DNA from: Hypsibius dujardini
Lineage: Eukaryota; Tardigrada; Eutardigrada; Parachela; Hypsibiidae
NCBI GenBank assembly: GCA_001579985.1
Contig: LRSR01002582.1
Coordinates: forward strand, 1-20,202
Length of the DNA stretch: 20,202 nt
Direction: 5' to 3'
Part shown: positions 1 to 8,675 of the stretch, one piece after another
Layout of the letters: each line of letters starts with the position of its first letter
How positions within the stretch are numbered: position 1 is the first letter of the stretch
Notes under the pieces: model-generated
What the model was told of the DNA's origin: nothing
Databases searched by the model: none
What the model saw: only the letters and a program-made list of their open reading frames with translations
Made by a program: the position numbers and the translations under genes

Positions 1-172
1 CCCCCCCCCCCAGGGATGGCAAAACTAAACTAAACCTTTTTCTTTTTTTGGCTTTGGGTTTCTCAGTTGACTAAAAAATTGAACTGTAAGTTTTAGTTAC
101 AGAAAATTTAAGTGGGAAAAGCTAAAAGGATAAACTCGAATTGATAAGCCTTAACTAAATTAATAAGCTTTA

Positions 173-1215
173 GTAACTGAATTCAACGTTCTGACACTGC
201 CAGAAAATATTGGGAACCTCGTCATCTACGCGGCCACGGTAAAGGCCAACTTTAAACTGTTTCCGGAACGAGCCCATTTTTACTAGCTCGCCATTGAGGG
301 CGCCAATTCAGCACCGAAAGATCCGACGTTTCCCCTTCAAGGAACTTTTGATTCATATCAAGAAGGGACTGTTAAAAATTACATTTAACGACGTCAGATT
401 GCTTTCTCTGACTCGAACGGACTTTGATGGCTTCAAGGTTCTAGAGAGTCTACAGCTATAAGAAGGATGCCAAATTGCAGAAATCAGTCGAGATGCCTTT
501 TTGGGGATAGGAAAAACGTCTCCCCGATTAGGTGCCTAAATGCACATTTCGTCATAGAAGCGTCGCTGACAGATATCAATCTCAGCGGCAACCTGTTGAG
601 CAATCTTGATTGGAGTGTTCTCACACCCTTGGCTGATAATCTCATTGTAAGGATAAAGAAACTGCAGCCTGAATTTCCATGTAATTTAGATTTCGTTTTC
701 CTTTTCTGCCAGATCGGGAGCTGATACATGTAAAATGATAACAAAAAAAATGTATTTCTATCTATTTAGTGAAAAAAAGTCAGATTAAAAGAAAAACATC
801 TGAATTTTGTTTTAACAACCTGTTTTGCTTTAGAACGTCATATTTTCCGGGAACAATAAATCTCATCACACTTTCGAGAACCGTTCCGTTTAAAATGAGA
901 AAAGCTAGCCGCGCGGCTCTCGGCTTAAGCCGCCTCGTCACGATCCCCGGAACTGTATTGGAAAGCCTTAATACCAACTTCGCTTTGAGCATTGGGGTTA
1001 TTCAGTAGAAGCCGTTTTGTGCAGAGACGTCGACAGGCACGTGCAGCGAGCTGGCTCCCTTTATTGCCTGGATGAGAACGAACGGCCAGACCGAAGCTGT
1101 GCAAGACCCAATGCGTTCTAGTCCGGAACCGGTTTATCTGACAAAATGCTGCGGCACTCCGCAGTTTCCATCGATCATCGACCTGTTTAGGTCTTCATCA
1201 AGTCTATCTCATTAG
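173..1215 (+). pseudogene. Decayed LRR receptor-like gene, paralog of the gene at 2121-4063
   Basis: Pieces of all three forward frames line up in order with the LRR protein encoded at 2121-4063. Matching blocks include LVIYAATVKANFKLFPER (versus LLIRRVDVKKDYRPFPAR), LLIHIK, TDFDGFKVLESLQL, LSNLDWSVLTPLADNLI, and in the second exon KPFC...ELAPFIAWM, which is the LRR C-terminal cap. The intron sits at the same place (647-833; donor GTAAGG, acceptor TTTAG). Lesions are in-frame stops at 284-286, 459-461 and 1006-1008, a one-base insertion near 343, a frame change between about 510 and 560, and an apparent two-base loss near 855. The final stop at 1213-1215 comes before the hydrophobic tail found in the intact paralog, so the membrane anchor is missing. 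An AATAAA follows at 1267-1272. The 5' part upstream of 173 is not recognisable. Almost certainly a dead tandem duplicate. Confidence 0.85.
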
Positions 1216-1393
1216 AACATTTTATTGGCCCTAGTTCTAACATTAAACAGACCAAAACAACACAACAATAAATGAATGAAGGAATTGTATTCGGACACAA
1301 TGATTAAGAACTTTTAAGGGGCTTTTATTTTGACGTAGTTTTCAGTTGGAGATTTATCGAGCAATTTCCACCAAGCCCGTGTTTATACAACTG

Positions 1394-1539
1394 CCAGACA
1401 AACAGACAGACAGACAAACAGACAGACAGGCAAATAGACAGACAGGCAAACACACAGACAGACACACAGACACACAAACAGACACACAGACACAGACACA
1501 GACACAGACACAGACACAGATACAGACACAGACACAGAC

Positions 1540-1581
<42 letters not shown>

Positions 1582-1582
1582 G
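1394..1582. repeat. CAGA/CACAGA microsatellite
   Basis: About 190 bases of CAGA tetramers mixed with CACAGA hexamers and a few CAAA or TAGA variants. It is open in several frames on both strands only because the unit has no stop codon, so those reading frames are artefacts. Confidence 0.97.
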
Positions 1583-1967
1583 AGCACAACCCGTATCGGT
1601 AGGTAACTCCTTAATTTTTGGTTTAGTCGGTGGACGGACTGTCTTCATAATTGATTGGCTTATTGTTCTGACTTCATTACGGGCACAAGTGTAACTATAT
1701 AATTCAAGTTATATCGAATTTAATTAAGCGAGTTTATTGTTACTGCATACGTATACGTACTAAATTAATGAATTATCACTTCTCAGAATACTGATGCCTT
1801 CTTGTGCACACCAAAAAAATAACACCCGCCGTAAGGATGGATCAACCAACTTTTCAATGACTTTGACTGGCCAGACAGCCGCAAAACTCGCTCCACCACT
1901 GCATCGAGACATCTAATTAAATCAGAAAATTGAGCAAGCAGTGATGTGACTCGGAACATTTGTTCCC

Positions 1968-2019
1968 ATACACATGAGATAATTATGCAACTCATACACG
2001 TGAGATAATTGTGCAAATC
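1968..2019. repeat. 26-bp tandem duplication upstream of the LRR gene
   Basis: Two copies of CATACAC(A/G)TGAGATAATT(A/G)TGCAA followed by CT or AT lie head to tail, about 100 bases before the proposed start codon at 2121. Each copy carries a TGCAA core resembling an octamer site (ATGCAAAT). The position suggests a promoter-proximal element, but no regulatory role is shown by the sequence alone. Confidence 0.6.
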
Positions 2020-2120
2020 AGCGCCACTCTGTGAATAATAAGTTTGCTGAGCACTCCGGCAGGCAGAGCGACGTCTTTATGTCTGTTTTCATTTCACACA
2101 CTCCCGCTGCGCGTTTTACA

Positions 2121-4063
2121 ATGCTCAACACACTTGTCTACTGCGTTCTCACGGTATTCCACGGCCTAGCGCTGATCTCGTCCATCTCCCACGCCGTGGA
2201 CCTCATCCTGCCCAACGTGAGGTGCAGCAACATCGGCGAGTCAACTGTCTACACCAACTGCCACGGATCCGATGGCAACTTCACGCCCTACATCCTCCCG
2301 GACACCTTCAACGTGGACGGTCTCCATCCCCGAGTGAAAACTCTTCTCATCCGAAGAGTCGACGTGAAGAAAGACTACAGACCCTTCCCTGCGAGGGAGC
2401 TGCTGCAGGAACTGACCATATCGAAGGGTAATCTCGCGCTTTATGATATTCGTTTTCCGTTGAACGGACTGCTGATTCACGTGAAGAGGCGCATTGTTAC
2501 GTTGCGGCTGTCTGAAGTGAAGCTTCAGACACTCACCGAGCAGGATTTCCAAGGGTTTGAGGCTCTGGAGACGTTGAGCCTGGTCTCTTGTCACATTGCA
2601 TCCATCAGTGTGTCCGCGTTTGTGGGAATGAATTCCAATGCGGTTCCGTTGAGTTCGACTGCCACAATTCCCGGCTCACACTTAAGGACCTTGGCTATTT
2701 CCTGGAATCGATTAACTGGCCTCGACTGGAGCTTCCTAAAACCAATCGCGGAATCCGTTACTGTGAGTCGATGAATTCAAATACAAGAGCGTTCAATTGC
2801 ATGACTTATGAGTCATGTGATTATACTCCTCCTGGCTAGAATAATTCTATCGCCAGACATTCACTCTGTAAACCACATTTCCCTCCCGATCGAAGTGGAA
2901 TTTTTTTCAAAAACACCTGTCCATAAATCGAAATTTTACATTTTGAGTCTCGAGCTGGAAATCACATTCTCGGTTTCAGTAAAAAAAAGAATAAAACCTC
3001 CCCGCACTACTTTGTGTTATGACTCGGGGCTTGATTGATTGATTTATCAATTGCGTTTCCGAAGTTTCAATTGTTTTGATTCCAATCACTGTAAAAATGT
3101 TTGATTCCAACATTTTTTGACATTCATCCACTCCAAATTCAATTTAAATCCGACTGAAATTAGCAGAATATTTTTTAAATGCCAGGGGGCGGAGCTATGG
3201 ACTATTTTCCATCCAAGCTTCCGAGTGACCCATAGCTCCGCCCCCTGGCCCCTAAATAAGATGTAGAAAGAAGCTGAAGTTTAACTTTTTTCTTTAATTT
3301 TTAAATTCTGCGCGAATGGGCGTGGCAAAATTTGTCTCGAAAGCATTGCAAAATCCGGTAGCGCACAAACCGTTAACTGGACAGACGAACGGATTATATT
3401 CCGCAAAGTCCGTCTACCTATCGGTCTGAGGGTCCACTACCTATCGATCTGAGGGTCCGAGTGTAAGACGAAGCCTCCGGACAGAACAAAACGTGAACAT
3501 GCAAAACCGCCACTCATATGCGTCGAGATAATTATTCTTACTGGGACTAGACAAAAACTTGCATGAAAATGGTGTGACACATTTGTCCCTTGCAGAATAT
3601 CGACCTGGCAGGCAATGGTCTGAACATTGTCAAAGTATCGAGGTCCAGTCCGTTTACTCTAAGCCGAGCAACTTCTGTGGACCTTTCCTCGAATGAACTG
3701 GAAACCATTCCGACGTCCATTCTGGAGACCTTTAACGCCAGCTTGAATCCGCAACTTGCGTACGTACAGAAACGACCATTCTGCCAGAAATTTACGCGGT
3801 GTTCGTGCTGGGAGCTGAAACCGTTCGTCGCGTGGCTCAAGCAGAACAGCCAGATCGAACCGAGTCGGATCGGCGGTCAGCTGCAGTGCGGCAAGAACGA
3901 CTTTGATGATTATATACCGAAGCAATTTCCAACCCTGTTAGACCTGTACCGGCCGCCTCATGATCCTCGTTTCTCATCAAGTTGCGCCAGAGTCTTTAAC
4001 AGTCTCACGCTAAGCCTTGTGCTTTCATTCTGCCCTGTCATTTTCAGCTCATATTTTTGGTGA
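2121..4063 (+). CDS. Secreted or GPI-anchored leucine-rich repeat protein (two exons)
   Basis: The coding sequence joins 2121-2762 and 3596-4063 and gives about 369 residues. The intron has donor GTGAGT and acceptor TTGCAG in phase 0, and joining the exons rebuilds an LRR unit across the junction (VTNIDLAGNGL). I chose the ATG at 2121 rather than the in-frame ATG at 2031 because it starts a clear signal peptide, MLNTLVYCVLTVFHGLALIS, with likely cleavage after SHA at residue 25. A cysteine pair (C35, C47) may form an N-terminal cap. LRR motifs of the LxxLxLxxNxL type run from about residue 125 to 250 (for example VTLRLSEVKL, LRTLAISWNRL, ATSVDLSSNELETIP). A PFC...CSCWELKPFVAWL cap with a later cysteine follows at about 267-300. 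The last 25 residues are hydrophobic and end at the stop, as in GPI-attachment signals; a single membrane helix is the alternative. Probable role: extracellular adhesion or recognition. The ligand is unknown. The reading frame is intact, unlike the paralog upstream. Confidence 0.85.
3181..3249. repeat. Perfect 20-bp hairpin
   Basis: Bases 3181-3200 (GCCAGGGGGCGGAGCTATGG) are the exact reverse complement of 3230-3249, with a 29-base loop. The arms are GC-rich in AT-rich surroundings. It lies within the LRR intron and could be the remnant of a small hairpin element or a structured RNA segment. Confidence 0.9.
3413..3460. repeat. 23-bp tandem duplication
   Basis: CTACCTATCGGTCTGAGGGTCC is followed at once by the same unit with one change (CTACCTATCGATCTGAGGGTCC). 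It lies in the LRR intron. No function is evident. Confidence 0.8.
3596..4063 (+). CDS. Exon 2 of the LRR gene: last LRRs, C-terminal cap, hydrophobic tail
   Basis: It begins right after the TTGCAG acceptor and reads NIDLAGNGLNIVKVSRSSPF, then a second LRR (ATSVDLSSNELETIP), the cysteine-rich cap (PFCQKFTRCSCWELKPFVAWL) and a hydrophobic end (LTLSLVLSFCPVIFSSYFW), stopping at TGA 4061-4063. The corresponding exon of the upstream pseudogene keeps the cap and the FPSIIDLF block, which supports this as true coding sequence. Confidence 0.85.
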   Translation, partial: NIDLAGNGLNIVKVSRSSPFTLSRATSVDLSSNELETIPTSILETFNASLNPQLAYVQKRPFCQKFTRCSCWELKPFVAWLKQNSQIEPSRIGGQLQCGKNDFDDYIPKQFPTLLDLYRPPHDPRFSSSCARVFNSLTLSLVLSFCPVIFSSYFW

Positions 4064-4233
4064 ATGAAAAAAAACGATGTTGAACCTCACTGCAGTTAAT
4101 AGTCATATATAAGAAAACCAAAAACTGCTGGAACCCTTTCTCATAATAGAAACGAACAATCGGACTCGGTCTCTTCTCTGGCATTCTGTGCAGTACATAA
4201 TCCTTCAGCATAATCGTTCACTCTCTTAGTTTA

Positions 4234-4434
4234 GTGTTTTGTAGCAATCGCAATGTGTGTGTGTGGCGCGGGCACTGCCGCCGAACACACACACAGCTGA
4301 CTTCAGCGCCACCGGCGCCGTATCATCTGCAGTACGACGGCTATGATCAAGATACGCCCTATTTCAGTCTAGTTAACTATTTTGTACTCATGTGTGTGGA
4401 TGTTCTCTTGTTCCTATTGGTTCTTCGTGGCTGA
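4234..4434 (+). CDS. Possible terminal exon with a membrane helix (weak)
   Basis: A short open frame ends in YFVLMCVDVLLFLLVLRG and a stop at 4432-4434, a hydrophobic tail like that of the LRR gene upstream. CAG acceptor-like sites lie at about 4301-4303 and 4330-4332, so it could be the last exon of a lost paralog. There is no ATG at its start, no domain and no upstream partner exon. The 5' part also contains a GTGTGTGTGT...ACACACACAC hairpin (4254-4294). Chance is a real alternative. Confidence 0.18.
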   Translation: MFCSNRNVCVWRGHCRRTHTQLTSAPPAPYHLQYDGYDQDTPYFSLVNYFVLMCVDVLLFLLVLRG

Positions 4435-4468
4435 ACCGCCACTATTTAGTCTGGTTGTCTCCCTATTT

Positions 4469-4600
4469 GTACACACGTGACAAACGTACAAACGTACACA
4501 CGTACACACGTGACAAACGTACACACGTACACACGTGACAAACGTACACACGTACACACGTGACAAACGTACACACGTACACACGTACACACGTGACAAG
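4469..4600. repeat. 25-bp minisatellite carrying repeated CACGTG
   Basis: Units read CGTACACACGTACACACGTGACAAA, with TGACAA(A/G) at 4478, 4511, 4536, 4561 and 4594, so spacing is 25 or 33 bases. Every unit contains the palindrome CACGTG. The last unit merges into the inverted repeat at 4587-4618, whose end (ACACACGTGACAAG) could be the seed from which the array grew. Confidence 0.9.
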
Positions 4601-4712
4601 AACCTTGCGCTAACCGAATAAAGCCATTACACTCGTTCGACGCATGACTGTGGTACACTTCCGCGAGTTAATGTGCTCAGTTCGGTCAGCGCAAGCTTTT
4701 TGTCATGTGTGT
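4587..4712. repeat. Inverted repeat with 32-bp arms
   Basis: Bases 4587-4618 are the reverse complement of 4681-4712 with four mismatches in 32, separated by 62 bases. The right arm belongs to a 52-bp sequence repeated at 6102-6153. The structure looks like the end of a small dispersed element. Confidence 0.8.
4661..4712 (+). repeat. Dispersed 52-bp repeat, copy 1
   Basis: It shares CCGCGAGTTAA(T/A)GTGCT and TTCGGTCAGCG(C/T)AAG with the copy at 6102-6153, in the same orientation, followed by a related T-rich and GTGT end. On the minus strand both copies read LTELSTLTRG, so either a repeat or a coding exon could be the conserved unit. Confidence 0.8.
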
Positions 4713-4909
4713 AGTACAGACAAAGGAACTCCCACGACGCTGAGATCAAACCAAGCTACGGATATCCGGTAGACATGGACCGAGGTCTTGCTTCTATCCG
4801 TCCCAAAGACGATCAAATTAAAAACATTTCCCACAGTTTTAACAGCAAGGATGATCGGGAACGGTGCTATTGGTTGCCAGTTGCAACTGGGTATGCTATC
4901 GTTGTTCAT
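4703..4909 (-). pseudogene. Rhodopsin-family GPCR fragment (first two transmembrane helices)
   Basis: The minus strand starts with ATG at 4907-4909, reads a short N-terminus and then a helix with GNVFNLIVF, the GN..N pattern of helix 1. A basic loop (GTDRSKTS) and VHVYRISVAWFDLSVVG follow, with the VA..D pattern of helix 2 (usually LA..D). The frame then hits a stop at 4703. A one-base shift near 4730 would instead carry it into the LTELSTLTRG block of the 52-bp repeat. Nothing downstream encodes helices 3 to 7. The pattern resembles peptide-receptor GPCRs of invertebrates, but the subfamily cannot be named. It could also be a first exon with its partner outside the window. Confidence 0.5.
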
Positions 4910-5082
4910 ACTTCGATGCTATCACGAAGCGCCCTAAGCACAAAAATAAAATTAAGACACCAAGAAATAAGAATATCACGAAAAAAGTTTAACAAATTAA
5001 GCGAGAAGAACACGTGGCAATGCTTCACTGAAGAATACATTCAGTGCGATTGAAAACCATACCTTTCTATAGTATGAGGTTA

Positions 5083-5463
5083 TGATGGACTAGTGCCATG
5101 CCATAACCTCTAATTTGAGTGAAGTTCTTCGAGCAGGTATATGCACTAAAGGAAGTATGAGGTGAAATCTGTATTTCGGCTCACCATCCAAACCGCTTTA
5201 AATCGGTTCACTTATGGGTTTCTCTTCAATGGCAGGCGCTTGGTTGTTTGATTTCCAGAAGTGCTGTAGTATATGAGGATATAGTACAGACAATCAAACA
5301 ATCAATTATATGCCATCAAAGGGAAACTTTTGAGTGAGCCGATTTAAAAGCGGTTTGGATGGCGAGCCGAAATACAGATTTTACCAAATACTTCCCACAG
5401 TGCATATACCTGCTTGTTAAACTTCACCCGAATTAGAGGTTATGGCATGGCACTAGTCGATCA
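5083..5463. mobile_element. Foldback (snap-back) element, about 380 bp
   Basis: Nearly the whole segment is one inverted repeat. The outer arms TGAT(G/C)GACTAGTGCCATGCC... are mirrored at 5430-5463, and the match continues inward through CTGTATTTCGGCTC(A/G)CCATCC to TTGTTTGATT near 5257, leaving a loop of only about 35 bases. I judge the arms to be about 80-85% alike. A TA dinucleotide lies on each side (5081-5082 and 5464-5465), consistent with a TA target duplication of a mariner-like MITE. It has no coding capacity. Confidence 0.85.
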
Positions 5464-5466
5464 TAA

Positions 5467-5682
5467 ACGGAACGGATTAGACCGGTTTTTCCTCAACTTC
5501 CGCGGACTTTTCTAGAAGCTTCATTTATGAGAGGGTATCAACGCTTGTGATCCAGGGGCAGTCTCATGATATTGGTTTGTAACTGTTAAGAATCAACAAT
5601 TCTCGGTTCAGAGGCTGTTTTTACACAAGAACGACTGGGCATCTTTCTTTTTTTCCAATTTGCGAAAACAGACACTTTCAAC
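5467..5682. other. Gap between the foldback element and the possible secreted exon
   Basis: No gene, repeat or clear regulatory site was recognised here. A promoter of the 5683 frame would have to lie here, but no TATA box at a convincing place was seen. Confidence 0.5.
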
Positions 5683-5965
5683 ATGGAACGCCTTTCCATC
5701 TGGAGTGGAAATCTAATCTTGCTACTGCATTTGAGCTGCCTGGGGAGCCGGTCAGATTTAGGACATTCAGAGGTGAGGCAGAATGTCGACGGAAAAGATA
5801 GCCGACCCTTCGTTCAACATTCTCGTGGGATAAGCGAGTTCCATGGCTCTGGTGTGAGACGGCGTTCGATTGAAGGTCCCGGAAAGACAGAACCACGGCA
5901 TTACTCTGAGGAGGACGTTGAAAACCATGAGAATAGCACTAAGCCGCCACTGGAGGTGTATGCTG
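5683..5965 (+). CDS. Possible first exon of a secreted protein
   Basis: An ATG at 5683 opens a frame whose N-terminus looks like a signal peptide (MERLSIWSGNLILLLHLSCL, then GSRS). A polar segment follows with a tribasic RRR and an N-glycosylation sequon (NST). Good donor sites occur at 5773 (AG/GTGAGG) and 5966 (G/GTACGT). If unspliced, the frame runs to a stop at 6082-6084. No domain is recognised and no partner exon was found. A propeptide or a random open frame are both possible. Confidence 0.3.
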
Positions 5966-6101
5966 GTACGTATTCTGCATTGATTGGTAGGATTTTTGTG
6001 CCTTTATTTGAATGTTCTGCAGTCCGTAATGCGGGATACGGAAGCGCTCCCCGAGGCGGACTGTCCGGTTCCAAACTCGGATGATAACAGACGGCACACA
6101 G

Positions 6102-6153
6102 CCGCGAGTTAAAGTGCTTAATTCGGTCAGCGTAAGGGTTTTGCCACTTGTGT
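6102..6153 (+). repeat. Dispersed 52-bp repeat, copy 2
   Basis: The second copy of the sequence at 4661-4712, diverged mainly in the T-rich end. Unlike copy 1 it has no inverted partner within about 100 bases upstream. It lies at the 5' end of a minus-strand open frame that starts at 6157, whose first 25 or so residues match the copy-1 reading. Confidence 0.75.
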
Positions 6154-6245
6154 ACATGTATACTTTGGTTTATCGTGATGTTTGACTATACAAGGTCGCT
6201 GCTGCTAAGTTGTAGATACGGTAGTAGTGATGGTCCGTATCAGTA

Positions 6246-6266
6246 TTGTTGGACCACGCCCAACAA
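6246..6266. repeat. 21-bp hairpin repeat, copy 1
   Basis: TTGTTGGACCACGCCCAACAA is identical to 12743-12763. The ends TTGTTGG and CCAACAA pair to form a short hairpin. The flanking sequence at both sites is only loosely similar (AATCAT... followed by TACCTT), which suggests a small dispersed element. Confidence 0.75.
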
Positions 6267-7324
6267 CAACTTGAATCATTAGTACCTTGATTAGCAAGTA
6301 ACCCTTTCTACCCTATTAAGCATATTTTGCTGCTGCAGCTAATTACTTGTAATTTTAATTACATAATTCTAATGTATGTGCTATTTACTTTCATTTCTAT
6401 AGTTGACACTTTACTATTTAATCATGTGTTTTATTAGTCCTAGAGGCAGTTTTACTTCCTCTTTCCTTTCCTCCAGTTTTCTTCTCTCCTTATATCTACT
6501 TTCAGTCTAATAATCTTGTTAACTACCCAACTTCCGGTTGGTATACTTAACAGTATATAAGTTTTTAGTTTTTCCACCTTTTTCTGGAAATTTCTCCTGT
6601 CTGAACTTTAGTTTGATAAATCTCTGGCCGCGTCCGATGAGTGCTATTCCATCAACCACTACACGTACAACCACAGTTACGGGTAGGCGTAAGATGTGTG
6701 TGGTAGTGTCTGTGCATTGAATCGTTGATTGTAGAGTCGCGGTAGCTAACCAGACTTCTCAAGTCGACCCTATTATACTAGCAGAACAACGGACGGAGAC
6801 CGCTTGTCGTATTACTAGGACGGGAGAGGAGAAAACTAAAGAGATGTAAACTGATACTTTCATAACAGCAACTCGCGAGCTTATATAAGCGCTACGAGAG
6901 CGTACATGCACAAGTACGTGTATAAAGTATTAAATGACCAATGGCCACATCAACGTAAACATCCACCAAGACAGAGTACAGATATGCCCACAAATAGATT
7001 AGAACTCACTCCAAGACAGAACAGTACTAAAGTACGTGTAGGCTAATAACATTAAGAGATGACCAGACGCGGAGTGGCGATGACAGGCAAGAAGGCCTTG
7101 CTTTGCGGTCCGGGCGTCGATGAATCAGCAGACGCGACAGTAGTTACGTTCTAGTTATTCGCCTTTCAAATGTTTGCTCTAACTGGTTTTAGCCGTTTCA
7201 AGACCCCTTTGTGTTCGGGTATTCACATGGCGCTAAGGACATAAACCTTAACCCTTGCGCGAACCCATGCCCTCATTATCTATAGGAAATTAGCAGCCGA
7301 AGTATTGTAACCTCAATCTTACAA
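6267..7324. other. About 1 kb without a recognised gene
   Basis: AT-rich then mixed sequence. Short open frames (for example 6538-6720) have no domain, signal peptide or supporting splice structure. No repeat or RNA gene was recognised. Confidence 0.5.
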
Positions 7325-7764
7325 GGAAATGAGACCACTCTGGACGGCGAATTTATTTATATCTGTTTGCTGTTACGGATGCACTGTTGCCTGGTCTCTT
7401 CGATTCCATCGAGAAAATCGGCAGAAAGCCAGAATTAATATTTTAAATTAAATAAAAACTGACCAGTGTTACTATATAGAGGGCGCTGTCTATGTTACTG
7501 AAACATGTACTAATTGATTATTCGATTTCGAGCGGACTGATCGATTGAATAAACGCAGACACATTTTATTAATTGATTAATTCACAGAGACGGTAACATA
7601 GACAGCGCCCCCTATATACCACCATTAGTCAGTTTTTATTTGTTTAAAAATAGTAGTTCTCGTTTTCTGCCAATTTTCTCGATGGAATCGAAGAGACCAA
7701 GCAAGAGTGCATCGGTAACAGCAAAGATATAAAGGATTTTGCCATCCAGAGTGATTTCGTTTTC
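7325..7764. mobile_element. Large palindrome, about 440 bp, with a short coding-like frame in its arms
   Basis: The arms at 7325-7500 and 7591-7764 are inverted copies; matching blocks include GTCTCTTCGATTCCATCGAG and the TAGAGGGCGCTGTCTATGTTAC / GGTAACATAGACAGCGCCCC pair. They surround a loop of about 90 bases rich in ATTGATTA. On the minus strand the right arm reads ITLDGKILYIFAVTDALLLG then LFDSIEKIGRK before a stop. In the left arm the same frame is broken by a two-base insertion (ATCTGTTTGC versus ATCTTTGC). This fits either a foldback transposon or an inverted duplication of an exon. The frame is not recognised as any known domain. Confidence 0.8.
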
Positions 7765-8675
7765 TGTTAGCAGTAAAACTTCCTATCCTATTGATTGGTT
7801 GATTAGCGGGTTCCAATTTTCAGTTTTTTTTGCATCTCGCTCGACACCAGTTGAAATAATTCGATGGGCATCGGACATTTTTGTGTGGATGTGCGGGGAT
7901 GGAGCTATGGATCGTTCTCGAGCGGCCTCGAGCGTGGCCGGAAAATAAAGATATCCAAGCGATACGTCGATTGATATTTGAGAGTACATGCTTCGCTTCA
8001 CCCATTGGAATCCAAAACAGATTCTGCTAATGCCATTCAATTGCAAACTGAATTTAGAGCTGGATCATGTCAAAAACCGTGAAATCAAACCTCATAAAAA
8101 ATTGTCGTTTTTCAAGTGAATGTTTCTGGCAGGAAAAATGGAATCATCCAGCAAATTTTGGTCTTTTCTGTTTTGCGCGTCACAGACCTCACACTCTCCG
8201 AATATGGCAGTCTAACACGCCCATCGCTGGCTGCTGATTGAGTTGAACATGACGCCATGATGTCATGCTGAACGCAGCAGTGTATCCACCGTGCAGGGTT
8301 TCGGCGAGATAATCTCCAGTTTAACGGTTATTATGAAGGCCAGCTGAACAGCATCAAAACTGTCTCCCCCGTTCCTGTCGAGACACCGTTCGAACTCAAG
8401 TTAATGCCGTGCTGTGGTGCATGCCCTCAGACCATTGCACGTACAGAAGAACAATCGCCATAGCTATCTCCTTCAGAAACTCTTGTTTCCGAAAATGCAA
8501 GTCAAAAAGGTATCCGTACACGGACGGACCGAACGACCAGACGATGGTCAGTTTATCTGACATATTCGGGCACATATCTCAGAGAAGATATCACTTTAGC
8601 GTAAGTTGCAGCTGCCGGGAACATAAGAGCAGTCAATTAAACGCAGCTTTTATTTTGCATGCACATTTCTTCAAA
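7765..8675. other. Upstream region of the lectin gene, no supported gene
   Basis: Overlapping short frames exist on both strands (for example minus strand 7783-8046), but none has a signal peptide, domain or consistent splicing. The region directly before 8676 should hold the lectin-gene promoter, and no convincing TATA box was identified. Confidence 0.45.

Larger units (their letters stand above)
2763..3595 (+). other. Intron of the LRR gene
   Basis: An 833-base GT...AG intron, much longer than the 187-base intron of the decayed paralog at 647-833. It is AT-rich and contains a perfect 20-bp inverted repeat (3181-3249) and a 23-bp direct duplication (3413-3460), which suggests growth by repeat insertion. 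Confidence 0.8.

Noticed and set aside
1325-1648. Long open frames on both strands over the CAGA repeat
   Set aside because: The tetramer has no stop in these frames; the protein is pure low complexity (TDRQ or CLSV) and has no start context or domain.
1783-2016. Minus-strand open frame upstream of the LRR gene
   Set aside because: No motif, and it overlaps the 26-bp tandem duplication; likely chance.
2031-2120. In-frame ATG at 2031 as start of the LRR protein
   Set aside because: The added 30 residues are polar and would bury the signal peptide that starts at 2121.
4620-4660. B-box-like CGTTCGACGC suggesting a tRNA-derived SINE
   Set aside because: No matching A box at the right distance and no cloverleaf could be drawn.
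7783-8046. Minus-strand open frame next to the palindrome
   Set aside because: No domain or splice continuity with the palindrome frame could be established.
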